Source of the DNA: an uncultured Methylocystaceae bacterium
Lineage (GTDB): Bacteria > Pseudomonadota > Alphaproteobacteria > Rhizobiales > Beijerinckiaceae
Direction of reading: 5' to 3'
Length of the DNA stretch: 64,000 nucleotides
Assembly (NCBI GenBank): GCA_937870755.1
Contig: CALMZV010000094.1
Coordinates: forward strand, 1-64,000
In this document: piece by piece, positions 37,221 to 47,185 of the stretch
How the letters are laid out: the number at the start of each line of letters is the position of its first letter
How positions within the stretch are numbered: position 1 is the first letter of the stretch
Made by a program: the position numbers and the translations under genes
Notes under the pieces: generated by a model
Told to the model about the DNA's origin: nothing
What the model saw: only the letters and a program-made list of their open reading frames with translations
Databases searched by the model: none

Positions 37221-40200
37221 TCAGCTCGCTTCGAGAAATTTCTCGGCCTGCTCCAGATCGACCGACACGAGCTGGCTGACGCCGCGTTCTGCCATCGTCA
37301 CGCCGAACAGCCGATCCATGCGCGCCATGGTGATCGGATTGTGCGTGATGGTGATGAACCGCGTGTCCGTCTTCTTGCGCATTTCGTCGAGCAGATCGCA
37401 GAACCGTTCCACGTTGGCGTCGTCGAGCGGCGCGTCCACCTCGTCCAGCACGCAGATGGGCGACGGGTTGGTGAGGAACACCGCGAAGATCAGGCTCATC
37501 GCGGTCAGCGCCTGTTCGCCGCCCGACAGCAGCGTCATCGTCTGCGGCTTCTTGCCGGGCGGGCGCGCGAGAATCTCGAGACCGGCTTCCAGCGGATCGT
37601 CGCTTTCCACCAGTTGCAGTTCCGCCGCGCCGCCGCCGAACAGGCTCGTGAAAAGTTCCTTGAAATGGCCGTTTACGACGTCGAACGCCGCCAGCAGCCG
37701 TTCGCGCCCCTCGCGGTTCAGATTGCCGATGGCGCCGCGCAGTTTGCGGATCGCCTCCGTCAGGTCGTCGCGCTCGGCGATCATCCGCTCGCGTTGCGCT
37801 TCCACTTCCGTCAGTTCGTCGTCGGCGCGAAGATTGACGGCGCCCAGCCGCTCGCGGTCGCTCTTCAGCCGGTCGAGCCGTTCGGCCACGTCGTCGGAGG
37901 AAGGCAGGTCGGCGCCGGGTTTCAGGCCGGCCAGCGCGCCGAGATCCTCGGGCGCGCATTCGAGATCGGCGGCGATCGCGCGCACGATGTCGGCCGCGCG
38001 CTGGCGCATGGCCTCCACGCGCGATTCTGTGCGCGCGCGTTCCTCGCGCGCGGCCCCCATCGCCTCGAACGCCGCGCGCGCCGCCTTGTCGGCGTCCGCC
38101 AGGTGCGTTTCGCCGGCCGCGCGCGCGTCGGCGGCCGCGTTGCGCGCGGCCTCGGCGGAGTCCAGTTCGCTCATCAGCGCGCGCCGCTTGATCAGGAAAT
38201 CGTCCGGCGCCTCGGCGAGCGACCTGGCTTCGGCCTGGGCCTCTTCCAGGCGCTGATCGAAATCGGCGATGCGGTCGGCGCCGTTCTCGCGCCGTTGCAG
38301 CCACGAGGCGCGCTCGTTGGCGATGGTCGCGCGCCGGCGCGCGCGCTGCTCGGCGTCGCGCTGCAACGCTTGCAGCGCGCCGCGCGCCTCGCCCGCGGCG
38401 GCGCGATCCTGCGCGGCCACCGCGCGGGCGCGGTCGAGCGCGCCCGCCAGCAGCGCGGGATCGTCCACGTTGTCCAGTTTCGCCTGCGCTTCCGCCTTGC
38501 GCTGTTGCGCCTCGTCGCGCGCGGCGGCCGAGCGCGCCTTGGCCTCCTCGAGCGCAGTCAGCCGCAGCGCCAGTTGCGCGCGCCGGCGTTCGGCCGCCGC
38601 ATGGCGCTCGCGCGCTTCCTCGGCCGCGCGCTGGGCCGCGCGCAGCGATTGCCGTGCGGCGGTTTCCTCGCCGGCGACGGCGCGCAGCGCGGCGGCGGCT
38701 TCGTCGGCCTGCTTGTGCAGGAGTTCGGCGTCGGCCCGCGCGGCCTTCGCCTCGCGCGTCAGATCGCCCAGGCGATTCTTCTCCGCCAGCCGGCGCGCGG
38801 CCGGCGTCGGCGCCTCCGCGCCCTGCGTGAACCCGTCCCAGCGCCAAAGGTCGCCTTCCTTGGAGACGAGCCGTTGACCGGGCTTCAGCAGCGCGCGCAG
38901 GCGCGGCCCTTCCTCGCGCAGCACGATGCCGATCTGCGCGAGCCGGCGTTGCAGCGCGGGCGGCGCCTCCACCAGTTGCGAAAGCGCCTGCACGCCCGGC
39001 GGCAGCGCGGGATCGGCGCTGGCGTCCGTAAGCGCCCAGTGGGCGGGCGCGGAAGCGTTGGTGGACGCGTCGAGATCGTCGCCGAGCGCCGCGCCGATGG
39101 CGGCCTCGTAGCCGCGCGCCACGCTCATTTCCTCCACCACCGGCGGCCACAGTCCTCCGGCGCCGGATTCGAGCAGTTTGGAGAGCGTGCGCGCCTCGGT
39201 TTCCAGACGGTTGGCCTTGCGGTCGGCCTCGCTCAGCGGGCCGCGCAATGTCGCCTCGGCCTCGCGGGCGCGCGCATGCGCCTCTTCCGCCGCGATCGCC
39301 TTTTCTTCCCACCCGCGCGCGGTTTCGCTCAGCGCGTTGAATGTTTCGAGAAGGTCGGCCGTTTCCTTTTCGGTCGTGCCGCCGGCCGCGATCATCGAGA
39401 ATTCGGTTTCTACGCGCGTCAGCTCCGCCTCGAACCGCGCGAGCCGCTGCGACTCGTCGCGCAACGCGGATTCGGCCGCCGCGCGACGGGCGTTGGCTTC
39501 CGACAAGGCGGCCTGCGCCTCCGACAGCGCCTTTTCGGTGGCGGCCAGGGTCTGTTCGGCGGCGGCCGCGCGTTCCTGCGCACTTGCGCGCCGCGCGGAA
39601 TCCTCTTCCTCCGCGCCGCGCAATTCGCGGTCTTCGTCTTCCAGCCGCGCGATCGACTGGCTCGCGTCCTCGATCAGCGCCTTCTCGCGCTCGAGATCGC
39701 GCGCGATCTGCTCGATCCGCCGCGCGATTTCCTCGGCGCGTTCGCGCGCGCGCTTTTCTTCCGCCTCCAGCGTCTCGCGCGCGAGCGCGATCCGTTGCAG
39801 GGCCGCGCCGGCGGCCGCTTCCTTTTCGCGCAACGGCGGCAGTTCGTGCGCGGCGATCGCCTGCAATTTCGCGGCTTCGGCCTGCTGCGTCGTGCGCTCG
39901 GCCACCTCGCGCACGTCGGCTTCCAGCTTGCGCTCGGCGCCGGCCAACGCCTCGGCGGCTTCGCGGTGCGCGATCAGCGCGGCGAGCGCCTCCGTCCTGC
40001 GGATGTCGGCGGCGAGCGACTTGTAGCGACCGGCCTGCCGCGCCTGTCGCTTCAGCGAATCCGCCTGCGACTCGATCTGTTTGAGAACGTCCTCGAGTCG
40101 CGTGAGGTTCTCCTCCGCGCCTTTCAGCCGCAACTCCGCCTCGTGCCGGCGCGAATGCAGGCCCGCGACGCCGGCGGCTTCTTCCAGAATGCGGCGGCGC

Positions 40201-40676
40201 GCCTGCGGTTTGGCGGAGATGATCTCGCCGATCATGCCCTGGCGCACGAGCGAAGGCGAACGCGCGCCGGTGGAGGCGTCGGCGAACAGCAGTTGCACGT
40301 CGCGCGCCCGCACCTCGCGCGCGTTGATGCGATAGACCGAGCCCGTCTCGCGCTCGATACGCCGCGAAACCTCGATCGTTTCGGCGTCGTTGAAGGCGGC
40401 CGGCGCGGTGCGGCTGGCGTTGTCGAGCACCAGACCCACTTCCGCCATGTTGCGCGCCGGCCGGTTGCCGGAGCCCGAGAAGATCACGTCGTCCATCGAG
40501 GACGCGCGCATGTTCTTGTACGAATTCTCGCCCATCACCCAGCGCAGCGCCTCGACCAGATTCGATTTGCCGCAGCCGTTCGGCCCGACGACGCCGGTCA
40601 GGCCCGGCTCGATCAGGAAATCGGTCGGTTCGACGAAGGACTTGAATCCGACGAGGCGGAGTTTGCTGAATTTCAT
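37221..40676 (-). CDS. smc: chromosome segregation protein SMC
   Basis: A 1151-residue condensin ATPase. Walker A is GVVGPNGCGKSNLVEAL near the N-terminus. Two long coiled coils (very rich in Ala, Arg, Glu) flank a hinge (about residues 485-640). The C-terminal head has the signature LLSGGEQALTAMSLIF and Walker B VLDEVDAPLDDANV. The start MKFSKLRLVGFKSFVEP is the family N-terminus with ACGGA upstream. It lies downstream of dsbA and a DUF721 gene, the usual Rhizobiales arrangement; scpA and scpB are not in the window. Confidence 0.97.
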   Translation of the reverse strand: MKFSKLRLVGFKSFVEPTDFLIEPGLTGVVGPNGCGKSNLVEALRWVMGENSYKNMRASSMDDVIFSGSGNRPARNMAEVGLVLDNASRTAPAAFNDAETIEVSRRIERETGSVYRINAREVRARDVQLLFADASTGARSPSLVRQGMIGEIISAKPQARRRILEEAAGVAGLHSRRHEAELRLKGAEENLTRLEDVLKQIESQADSLKRQARQAGRYKSLAADIRRTEALAALIAHREAAEALAGAERKLEADVREVAERTTQQAEAAKLQAIAAHELPPLREKEAAAGAALQRIALARETLEAEEKRARERAEEIARRIEQIARDLEREKALIEDASQSIARLEDEDRELRGAEEEDSARRASAQERAAAAEQTLAATEKALSEAQAALSEANARRAAAESALRDESQRLARFEAELTRVETEFSMIAAGGTTEKETADLLETFNALSETARGWEEKAIAAEEAHARAREAEATLRGPLSEADRKANRLETEARTLSKLLESGAGGLWPPVVEEMSVARGYEAAIGAALGDDLDASTNASAPAHWALTDASADPALPPGVQALSQLVEAPPALQRRLAQIGIVLREEGPRLRALLKPGQRLVSKEGDLWRWDGFTQGAEAPTPAARRLAEKNRLGDLTREAKAARADAELLHKQADEAAAALRAVAGEETAARQSLRAAQRAAEEARERHAAAERRRAQLALRLTALEEAKARSAAARDEAQQRKAEAQAKLDNVDDPALLAGALDRARAVAAQDRAAAGEARGALQALQRDAEQRARRRATIANERASWLQRRENGADRIADFDQRLEEAQAEARSLAEAPDDFLIKRRALMSELDSAEAARNAAADARAAGETHLADADKAARAAFEAMGAAREERARTESRVEAMRQRAADIVRAIAADLECAPEDLGALAGLKPGADLPSSDDVAERLDRLKSDRERLGAVNLRADDELTEVEAQRERMIAERDDLTEAIRKLRGAIGNLNREGRERLLAAFDVVNGHFKELFTSLFGGGAAELQLVESDDPLEAGLEILARPPGKKPQTMTLLSGGEQALTAMSLIFAVFLTNPSPICVLDEVDAPLDDANVERFCDLLDEMRKKTDTRFITITHNPITMARMDRLFGVTMAERGVSQLVSVDLEQAEKFLEAS

Positions 40677-40736
40677 GGTCCGTTCCGGCTGCCCGCCGCA
40701 CGCGGCCAGACTCCGGTTAAAACGGCCACACCAGGC

Positions 40737-40765
40737 GCCCGATTGCAAGCAATCGGGGCTTTTTT
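40737..40765 (+). terminator. terminator-like hairpin facing the plus strand between smc and dsbA
   Basis: CCCGATTG (40738-40745) pairs with CAATCGGG (40750-40757) around CAAG, followed by GC and six T. The T-run makes it a plus-strand terminator, although both neighbours are on the minus strand. Confidence 0.5.
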
Positions 40766-40832
40766 GCTGTGAATGACGCGCAACGGCGGCGTTTGACGCG
40801 CCCGATGCGCGGCACGGGCGCGATTTTGCGCG

Positions 40833-41492
40833 TTATTTCTTGTCGACAAGCGGGGCGAGGATCTTGTCGAGGTCGGCCAGAGCGATCGTGCCGATTCGCC
40901 GCTCGCCGTTGATGAAGAAGGTCGGCGTGGAGCTGACGCCGAACTTCTCCGCGCCGCGACGGTTCACCTTCACGACGTTCTGGTAGAGCTCCTTGTCGTC
41001 GAGACATTTCTTGAACGTCTCGGCGCTCATGCCGGTCTGGCGCAGCGTGGCTTCCAGCGCGTCGAGCGGCTTGTCGACGAAAGCCCAGTTCTTCTGCTGC
41101 TTGAACAGCAGTTCGGCGACCGCCTCGCGCTTGTCGCCCGAGCAGCGCGCGAGCATGAAGCCCGCGGCCGCGAGCGCATCGAGCGGAAATTCGCGCAGGA
41201 TGAATTTCACCTTGCCCGTGTCGATGTATTTGGCCTTCAGCTCGGGATAGACCTCGTTGTGGAACGTCGCGCAATGCGAGCAGGTGAGCGAGGCGTATTC
41301 GACGATCGTGACCGGCGCGTCCGCCTTGCCGACGACCACGTCCGGCAGCGCGTTCGGCGCCATCAGCTCCTTCTCGTCGACCTTGGCGGACGCGGCCTGC
41401 GCGAACGCGATGGAAGGCGCGAGCGCCAGCGCGGCGAGAGCGGCGCCCCCAACGAGCGTCGCGCGCCGCGTGTGGCCGGAAAAATTCGTCAT
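40833..41492 (-). CDS. DsbA-family thiol:disulfide oxidoreductase
   Basis: A 219-residue secreted thioredoxin-fold protein. The signal peptide ends near AFAQA (32). The active site is C71-S-H-C74 in EYASLTCSHCATFHNEV, and the cis-Pro loop is GVSSTPTFFING. AGGAG precedes the ATG. The gene is the conserved neighbour of smc in Rhizobiales. It differs from the Tat-exported homologue at 22432 in signal type and in the active-site dipeptide. Confidence 0.94.
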   Translation of the reverse strand: MTNFSGHTRRATLVGGAALAALALAPSIAFAQAASAKVDEKELMAPNALPDVVVGKADAPVTIVEYASLTCSHCATFHNEVYPELKAKYIDTGKVKFILREFPLDALAAAGFMLARCSGDKREAVAELLFKQQKNWAFVDKPLDALEATLRQTGMSAETFKKCLDDKELYQNVVKVNRRGAEKFGVSSTPTFFINGERRIGTIALADLDKILAPLVDKK

Positions 41493-41588
41493 GGGTGACT
41501 CCTGTGCGCCGCGCGCATGTCCAGCTCAAGCTGGTGTTTTCGATCTATTGCGGCCGATTATGGCAAATGCGCGAAGGGGGCAAGCGGT

Positions 41589-42095
41589 TCAAGCCTTTCG
41601 CGGGCTGAGCGCCGCCCCGCCGAGCCGCACGAGCGCGTCCTTCAACGCTTCGTCCTCGATGCCGCGGGCAAGCTCCGCCGCCCGCGCCTGCGCCTGCGGA
41701 TCGATGGCGAGCGGCGCCCGTTCGCGCCGGCGCCGGCGCGTCAGCGGCTCCTGCCGGATCGATATCCTGTCGATACAGCGCCAGCCCAGATGCGCGTTCG
41801 CGCGATCGACCAGGGTCGAGGACAGGTGCTGGATTTCGAGCGCGAATCCCGGCTGCACGCGCAGGACGAGCGTGGCGGGGTCGCCCGCGCGGCCGGGGTC
41901 GGTTCTGGGTCCGCGCGGCGGCCAACGCAGCCGCGCTGGTTCGCAGACCGCCGCCAGCCGTTCGCCGACGATCTCGCCCCAGTTGAGGATGAGGGTCGCC
42001 TGCGACATGCCGAGTTTGGCGACCAGCGGGTCGAGCGCCGCCGGCAGAAGCTCGGCGAGCGCGCGCGCGCTGGTCTTTCGGGGCGGGCGGGTCAT
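41589..42095 (-). CDS. DUF721 (DciA-like) domain protein
   Basis: A 168-residue basic protein. The N-terminal 110 residues are the DUF721 domain: ALAELLPAALDPLVAKLG, LILNWGEIVGERLAAVCEP, and ATLVLRVQPGFALEIQHL. In other bacteria DUF721/DciA proteins help load the replicative helicase DnaB. The C-terminal third is Arg/Ala-rich and probably disordered. It is the first core gene of the DUF721-dsbA-smc run, now only 31 bp downstream of the RES toxin gene. Confidence 0.88.
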   Translation of the reverse strand: MTRPPRKTSARALAELLPAALDPLVAKLGMSQATLILNWGEIVGERLAAVCEPARLRWPPRGPRTDPGRAGDPATLVLRVQPGFALEIQHLSSTLVDRANAHLGWRCIDRISIRQEPLTRRRRRERAPLAIDPQAQARAAELARGIEDEALKDALVRLGGAALSPRKA

Positions 42096-42126
42096 GGGGA
42101 ATTTTACCGTGCGGCCGGCGCCGGCG

Positions 42127-42636
42127 CTACCGCACGGGCGGGTGCAGGCGCGGATCGAGCGCAAACGGCTCCTGCGCGACCAGCCGGTAGTGGCCGGCCG
42201 CCCGCGCGGCGTCGAACATCAGGTTCCACGAATGGCGCGACACCACGCTCGGCAGCAGGACGAAATCGTGCGCGCGCAGCAGCGCGTCGCCGTGGGCCTG
42301 CTGGCCCGCGCTCGGGGCGCCGGGCGCGAGCCAGTTGGGATTGGGCATGTCCGCTGCGCCCGCCACATGCACGCGCGCGGGCTCCAGCACCTCGAGCGAG
42401 GTGAGCGTATGCGCCAGCGTGTCCAGCGGCCGGAAGCCGGTATGAACGGCGACTTCGAGGATCGTCGTCGCCGGATCGAGCGAGCAGTAGACGGCCCGCA
42501 CGCCCACGCTGTTCCAGCGCCCGCCGGCGCGAAAGGCGCCTTCCCCGCTGTCCCATGTCGCGGCGTGGACGGCGCGGTCGAGCCGCCAGGCCACGAGCGG
42601 CGCCCCCGGCGCGAGCGCCGCCGGCAGCGGCGTCAC
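42127..42636 (-). CDS. RES-domain toxin (type II toxin-antitoxin)
   Basis: A 169-residue RES protein. The domain's named residues can be placed: Arg18 (LVAWRLDR) or Arg40 (GGRWNSVG), Glu61 (DPATTILEVAVHTG) and Ser130 (FVLLPSVVS). The GRWN-x-G-x-x-AVY block is typical. RES toxins act on NAD+ or ADP-ribosylate targets and so stop growth. The GTG start at 42636 overlaps the antitoxin stop (GTGA), the usual arrangement in Xre-RES pairs, with antitoxin first. Longer upstream reading is a shadow of the antitoxin. Confidence 0.9.
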   Translation of the reverse strand: MTPLPAALAPGAPLVAWRLDRAVHAATWDSGEGAFRAGGRWNSVGVRAVYCSLDPATTILEVAVHTGFRPLDTLAHTLTSLEVLEPARVHVAGAADMPNPNWLAPGAPSAGQQAHGDALLRAHDFVLLPSVVSRHSWNLMFDAARAAGHYRLVAQEPFALDPRLHPPVR

Positions 42637-43097
42637 GTATACACGCCGTATTCGAGCCGCGTGAGCAGCGTGTCGACCATCTCGAACCCGGCCGAAGTCG
42701 CCAGAAGGTCGATCGGCCGCCGCTGGTCCAGACCGACCGCCGGCCGCGCCATCCAGCGCTCGGCTTCTTCCTGCCCGCCGAACACGGCGATGGCCTTGGC
42801 GAGAATCTCGGCGAATTTCCACGCCCGGTCGCTCTGGTCGAGATTGAGCCTTCCGGCCGGCGCCTCGCGCCGGCGCTGCACGGTGCGCCGGCTCATGCCC
42901 ATCGCTTTTTCGAACGAGGGCTCGTGGCGCAGCACCACCAGATTGTCGATGAGATGGGTGAGCGCCTTGCCGGGCAGGCCCTCGACGAGCAGGTCGTGCG
43001 CGTCCAGCCGGTTGGCGGGCGCGCGCGACAGGCCGAACAGGCTGCGCACCTGCTGCAGCACGTCCGGCTGGGCGGAAACGCGGGTGCGGGCGGGCAT
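42633..43097 (-). CDS. Xre/ParS/MbcA-type antitoxin (DUF2384)
   Basis: A 154-residue antitoxin of the RES system. The middle part has a helix-turn-helix-like segment (GMSRRTVQRRREAP, about residues 68-81), and the C-terminal DUF2384 domain is seen in DQSDRAWKFAEILAKAIAVFGG and AERWMARPAVGLDQRRPIDLLATSAG. The latter ends with GFEMVDTLLTRLEYGVYT, the family's toxin-binding tail. The start at 43097 gives MPARTRVSAQPDV; a TTG at 43115 is less likely. It is transcribed away from mutY. Confidence 0.9.
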   Translation of the reverse strand: MPARTRVSAQPDVLQQVRSLFGLSRAPANRLDAHDLLVEGLPGKALTHLIDNLVVLRHEPSFEKAMGMSRRTVQRRREAPAGRLNLDQSDRAWKFAEILAKAIAVFGGQEEAERWMARPAVGLDQRRPIDLLATSAGFEMVDTLLTRLEYGVYT

Positions 43098-43112
43098 GGG
43101 TCGGTCTCGCGT

Positions 43113-43155
43113 CAAGTGTCGTCAAAAATATGACACTTGTCGCAAAAATTTTCAA
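43113..43155 (-). promoter_or_regulatory. predicted promoter and operator of the RES/antitoxin operon
   Basis: On the minus strand TTGAAA (43155-43150) and CATATT (43132-43127) are separated by 17 bp, a good sigma-70 match. A perfect 8-bp inverted repeat, CAAGTGTC (43113-43120) and GACACTTG (43132-43139), brackets the -10, 16 bp upstream of the antitoxin start. An antitoxin bound there would block its own promoter. Confidence 0.6.
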
Positions 43156-43177
43156 TGTGCTAGGCTGGCGCCGCTCC

Positions 43178-44203
43178 ATGAAACCGAAAACGCCCGCCGC
43201 AGCGCTGCTCGAATGGTACGACGTCCACCGCCGCGCGCTGCCGTGGCGCGCGCCGGCCGGCGGGCGCGCGGATCCGTATCGGGTCTGGCTGTCAGAAATC
43301 ATGCTCCAACAGACGACGGTCGCCGCCGTCGGTCCCTATTTCGAAAAATTCACGACGCGCTGGCCGCATGTCGCGGCGCTGGCGGGCGCGCGGGACGAGG
43401 AGATTCTCGCCGCCTGGGCGGGCCTTGGCTATTACGCGCGCGCGCGCAATCTCGTCGCCTGCGCGCGGCGCCTGGCGGCCGACGGCTTTCCCGAGAGCGA
43501 GGAGGGATGGCGCGCGCTGCCGGGCGTGGGTCCCTATACGGCGGCCGCCGTCGCGGCCATCGCCTACGATCTGCCGGCGACGGTGGTGGACAGCAATGTG
43601 GAGCGCGTGGTCGCCCGGCTCATGGCGATCGAAACGCCGCTGCCGGCCGCAAAGCCCGAAATCCGCGCCGCCGCCGCCCGTCTGTCGCCGCGTGAGCGCC
43701 CCGGCGATTATGCGCAGGCGATGATGGATCTCGGCGCCACGATCTGCACGCCGGCCTCGCCCGCCTGCGGCCGTTGCCCGCTGGCGCCGTTCTGCGTCGC
43801 CCGTGCGCGCGGGATCGCGGCGGGGCTGCCGCGCCGCGCGCCGCGCCTCGCCCGACCGGAGCGCGTGGGCGCTGTGTTCGTCGCGCGCCGCAAGGATGGC
43901 GCGGCGCTCGTGCGCACGCGGCCGGCGCGCGGCCTGCTCGGCGGCATGAGCGAATTTCCCGGCTCCGACTGGAGCGATGCGCCTGTCGGCGTCGAGGCTG
44001 CGCCGCTGAAACTCGACTGGCGCGCGGTCGGGCCCGTGCGCCACGTCTTCACGCATTTCGCGCTCACGCTCGATGTCTTCGTGGCAGAGGCGCCGGGAAC
44101 GGCGAAGCCGCCGCCCCGCGCGCGCTGGGTGGCGGCCGACGCGCTCGCGCGCGAGGCGCTGCCGAGCCTCATGCGCAAGGTGGCCAGGCTGGCGGGTCTC
44201 TGA
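43178..44203 (+). CDS. mutY: A/G-specific adenine glycosylase
   Basis: Removes adenine mispaired with 8-oxoguanine. The 341-residue protein has the HhH-GPD fold: WLSEIMLQQTTVAAV with the catalytic glutamate, ALPGVGPYTAAAVAAIAY with the helix-hairpin-helix, and the catalytic aspartate in VVDSNVERV. The 4Fe-4S cluster has C-x6-C-x2-C-x5-C (ICTPASPACGRCPLAPFC). The C-terminal NUDIX-like domain recognises 8-oxoG. The start at 43178 gives MKPKTPAAALLEWYDVHRR; the frame is open to 43130. It is divergent from the toxin-antitoxin pair. Confidence 0.95.
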   Translation: MKPKTPAAALLEWYDVHRRALPWRAPAGGRADPYRVWLSEIMLQQTTVAAVGPYFEKFTTRWPHVAALAGARDEEILAAWAGLGYYARARNLVACARRLAADGFPESEEGWRALPGVGPYTAAAVAAIAYDLPATVVDSNVERVVARLMAIETPLPAAKPEIRAAAARLSPRERPGDYAQAMMDLGATICTPASPACGRCPLAPFCVARARGIAAGLPRRAPRLARPERVGAVFVARRKDGAALVRTRPARGLLGGMSEFPGSDWSDAPVGVEAAPLKLDWRAVGPVRHVFTHFALTLDVFVAEAPGTAKPPPRARWVAADALAREALPSLMRKVARLAGL

Positions 44204-44269
44204 GTCGAACGGGCATTTGCGCTTTGCCGGCCGGCGAGCCACATTGTGGCGGCATCCACGGGAGGGGTC

Positions 44270-44536
44270 ATGGCGCGTCGTGCGCCGGCGATCGCGATAG
44301 AGATCACCGAGGGCGCGGTGCGCGTGCGCCACGGCGAGCGCACCCTGACGCTCACGCCCGCCGCCGCCCCGCCCGAAGCCGACGGCGCGCCCGATTTCGT
44401 ATTGCCGCTCGACGACATGACCTATTGGGACGCGCCCCACGACGAGGAGGAAATCGAAATCGCCCTCATGCCGGCGATCCTCGCGGCCATCGAGCGCGAA
44501 TGCGATCGCCACGGCCTGAGCGTGGAGTTCGATTAG
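44270..44536 (+). CDS. small acidic protein, possibly Imm74-like
   Basis: An 88-residue acidic protein (GGGAGGGG ribosome site, ATG at 44270; the frame is open to 44246). The N-terminal part (AIEITEGAVRVRHGERTLTL) looks like beta strands. The C-terminal half, DFVLPLDDMTYWDAPHDEEE and ILAAIERECDRHGLSVEFD, resembles in layout the Imm74 family of small proteins that also occur as immunity proteins beside toxins. No toxin is next to it; mutY is upstream. The similarity is from memory of the family pattern, so treat it as a guess. Confidence 0.7.
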   Translation: MARRAPAIAIEITEGAVRVRHGERTLTLTPAAAPPEADGAPDFVLPLDDMTYWDAPHDEEEIEIALMPAILAAIERECDRHGLSVEFD

Positions 44537-44594
44537 GGCGTCATCCGTTCGGGCGTCGCTTCCGGTTCCGTCGAAATCGAAAAGGCTGCGGCGC

Positions 44595-45299
44595 CTATCG
44601 CATCGTCCACGGATTGACGAACGTCTCGCGCTGCACGCATTGCAGCAGCCGCACATCCTTGTGCTTGAGCAGCGCAATGAGCGCGGCGCCGGCGAGCAGC
44701 CCGCCGATATGCGCCCACCACGCCGTCGCCTCCTGCGCCGAGGCGAAGGCATGCCACACCTGCAGCAGGCCCCAGACCGCGATCACCCACATGGCGCGAA
44801 TCTTCACGACCGCGACGAACGCCAGGACCTTGATGTTCGCGCACGGGCGGATCATCAGATAGGCGCCCATCACGCCGGCGATGGCGCCGGAGGCGCCGAC
44901 CAGCGGCGCGGCCGATTGCGCCGCGAACGCCACATGCAGAACGGCCCCGGCGATTCCCGAAAGAAGATAGAGCGCCAGAAAGCGCCATCGTCCGGTCGCA
45001 TGTTCCACGTCGTCGCCGAAAATCCAGAGGAACAGCATGTTGACGGCCAGATGCGCCCAGCCCCCGTGCAGGAACATGTAGGTGACGAACGGCGCGAACC
45101 GGCTGAAGGCGTCCGCCCCGGCCTCGCCCGTCGCCACGCGCGGCACGACGCCCCAGTGCAGCACGAACCGCAGATCTTCCGGCCCGCCGACGGCCAGCCG
45201 CCAGACGAACGCCGCGATGGTGATCGCCATCAGCGTCTGCGTGACGACCGGGCGTTCGTTGGAATGCGGCGCGTCGTCGGAAAGGGGAATGAGAACCAT
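44595..45299 (-). CDS. rhomboid family intramembrane serine protease
   Basis: A 234-residue membrane protein with six or seven helices. The catalytic serine is in LVGASGAIAGVMGAYL (GASGA motif) and the histidine in TAWWAHIGGLLAGAAL; the HGGWAHLAVNMLFLWIFG block in the second helix, with its His and Asn, stabilises the oxyanion. It cleaves membrane proteins within the bilayer; substrates are unknown. Alone, divergent from the ProX gene. Confidence 0.94.
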   Translation of the reverse strand: MVLIPLSDDAPHSNERPVVTQTLMAITIAAFVWRLAVGGPEDLRFVLHWGVVPRVATGEAGADAFSRFAPFVTYMFLHGGWAHLAVNMLFLWIFGDDVEHATGRWRFLALYLLSGIAGAVLHVAFAAQSAAPLVGASGAIAGVMGAYLMIRPCANIKVLAFVAVVKIRAMWVIAVWGLLQVWHAFASAQEATAWWAHIGGLLAGAALIALLKHKDVRLLQCVQRETFVNPWTMR

Positions 45300-45455
45300 G
45301 TCGCCGGGGTCTGGCGGCGCAACGCCGCGCGTGCGACCTTACGGACATTGCGGCGCCTTAGCTACTCGTCATCGTTGCGGCGCGCCGGCGGCCTCGGCTA
45401 TACGGAGCGCCGCCCGTTGGCCGCGACGGGCGAAAACACGCCGCGCCGGGTCGCC

Positions 45456-45944
45456 ATGTCGGTTTCCGATTCGCTGTTCGCCTGCCTCGACCGTCTCGGC
45501 ATCGCGCACGAGACCGTCGAGCATCCGCCGGTCTTCACGGTCGCCGACGGCGGCGACTGGAAACACGAAATCGCGGGCCTGCACTGCAAGAATCTGTTCA
45601 TGAAGGACGCCAGGGGCCGCATTTTCCTGGCCGTGTTGCCGGGCGACAAGCGCGCCGACATGCGCTCCATCGAACGGCAGGCCGGCGCCGGGCGGCTGTC
45701 CTTCGGCAAGCCGGACCTGCTGATGGAGGTGCTCGGCGTGGAGCCTGGCTCCGTCACGCCGTTCGCGCTCATCAACGATCGCGACCGCCGCACGACCGTC
45801 ATTCTCGACGCCGACATGATGGCGAGCGAGCGCGTCAACTATCATCCGCTGCGCAACGACGCCTCCACGACCATCGCCGCCGCCGATCTGGTGAAATTTC
45901 TGAACGCCCTGGGCTACCGGCCGCTGGTGTTCGATTGCGGGTGA
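45456..45944 (+). CDS. Ala-tRNA(Pro) deacylase ProXp-ala (YbaK/ProX family)
   Basis: A free-standing editing domain (162 residues) that hydrolyses mischarged Ala-tRNA(Pro). Family features: HETVEHPPVFTVADG, CKNLFMKDARGRIFL with the catalytic-site lysine, SFGKPDLLMEVLGVEPGSVTPFAL, and NYHPLRNDASTTIA at the C-terminus. The start ATG 45456 begins the family sequence; the longer open frame is antisense to the rhomboid gene. It converges with ccrM. Confidence 0.93.
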   Translation: MSVSDSLFACLDRLGIAHETVEHPPVFTVADGGDWKHEIAGLHCKNLFMKDARGRIFLAVLPGDKRADMRSIERQAGAGRLSFGKPDLLMEVLGVEPGSVTPFALINDRDRRTTVILDADMMASERVNYHPLRNDASTTIAAADLVKFLNALGYRPLVFDCG

Positions 45945-45964
45945 TCGCGCCCCGCGCGTAGCGC

Positions 45965-47185
<1,221 letters not shown>

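Noticed and set aside
37341-40772. A 1143-codon open frame on the plus strand opposite smc
   Set aside because: It is the antisense of smc, whose Ala/Arg/Glu-rich coiled coil in a G+C-rich genome leaves the opposite strand open. Its residues show no family pattern and it has no proper start or ribosome site.
42637-43302. Extension of the RES toxin frame upstream into the antitoxin and mutY
   Set aside because: It is a shadow of the antitoxin; the GTG at 42636 overlapping the antitoxin stop gives a normal RES length.
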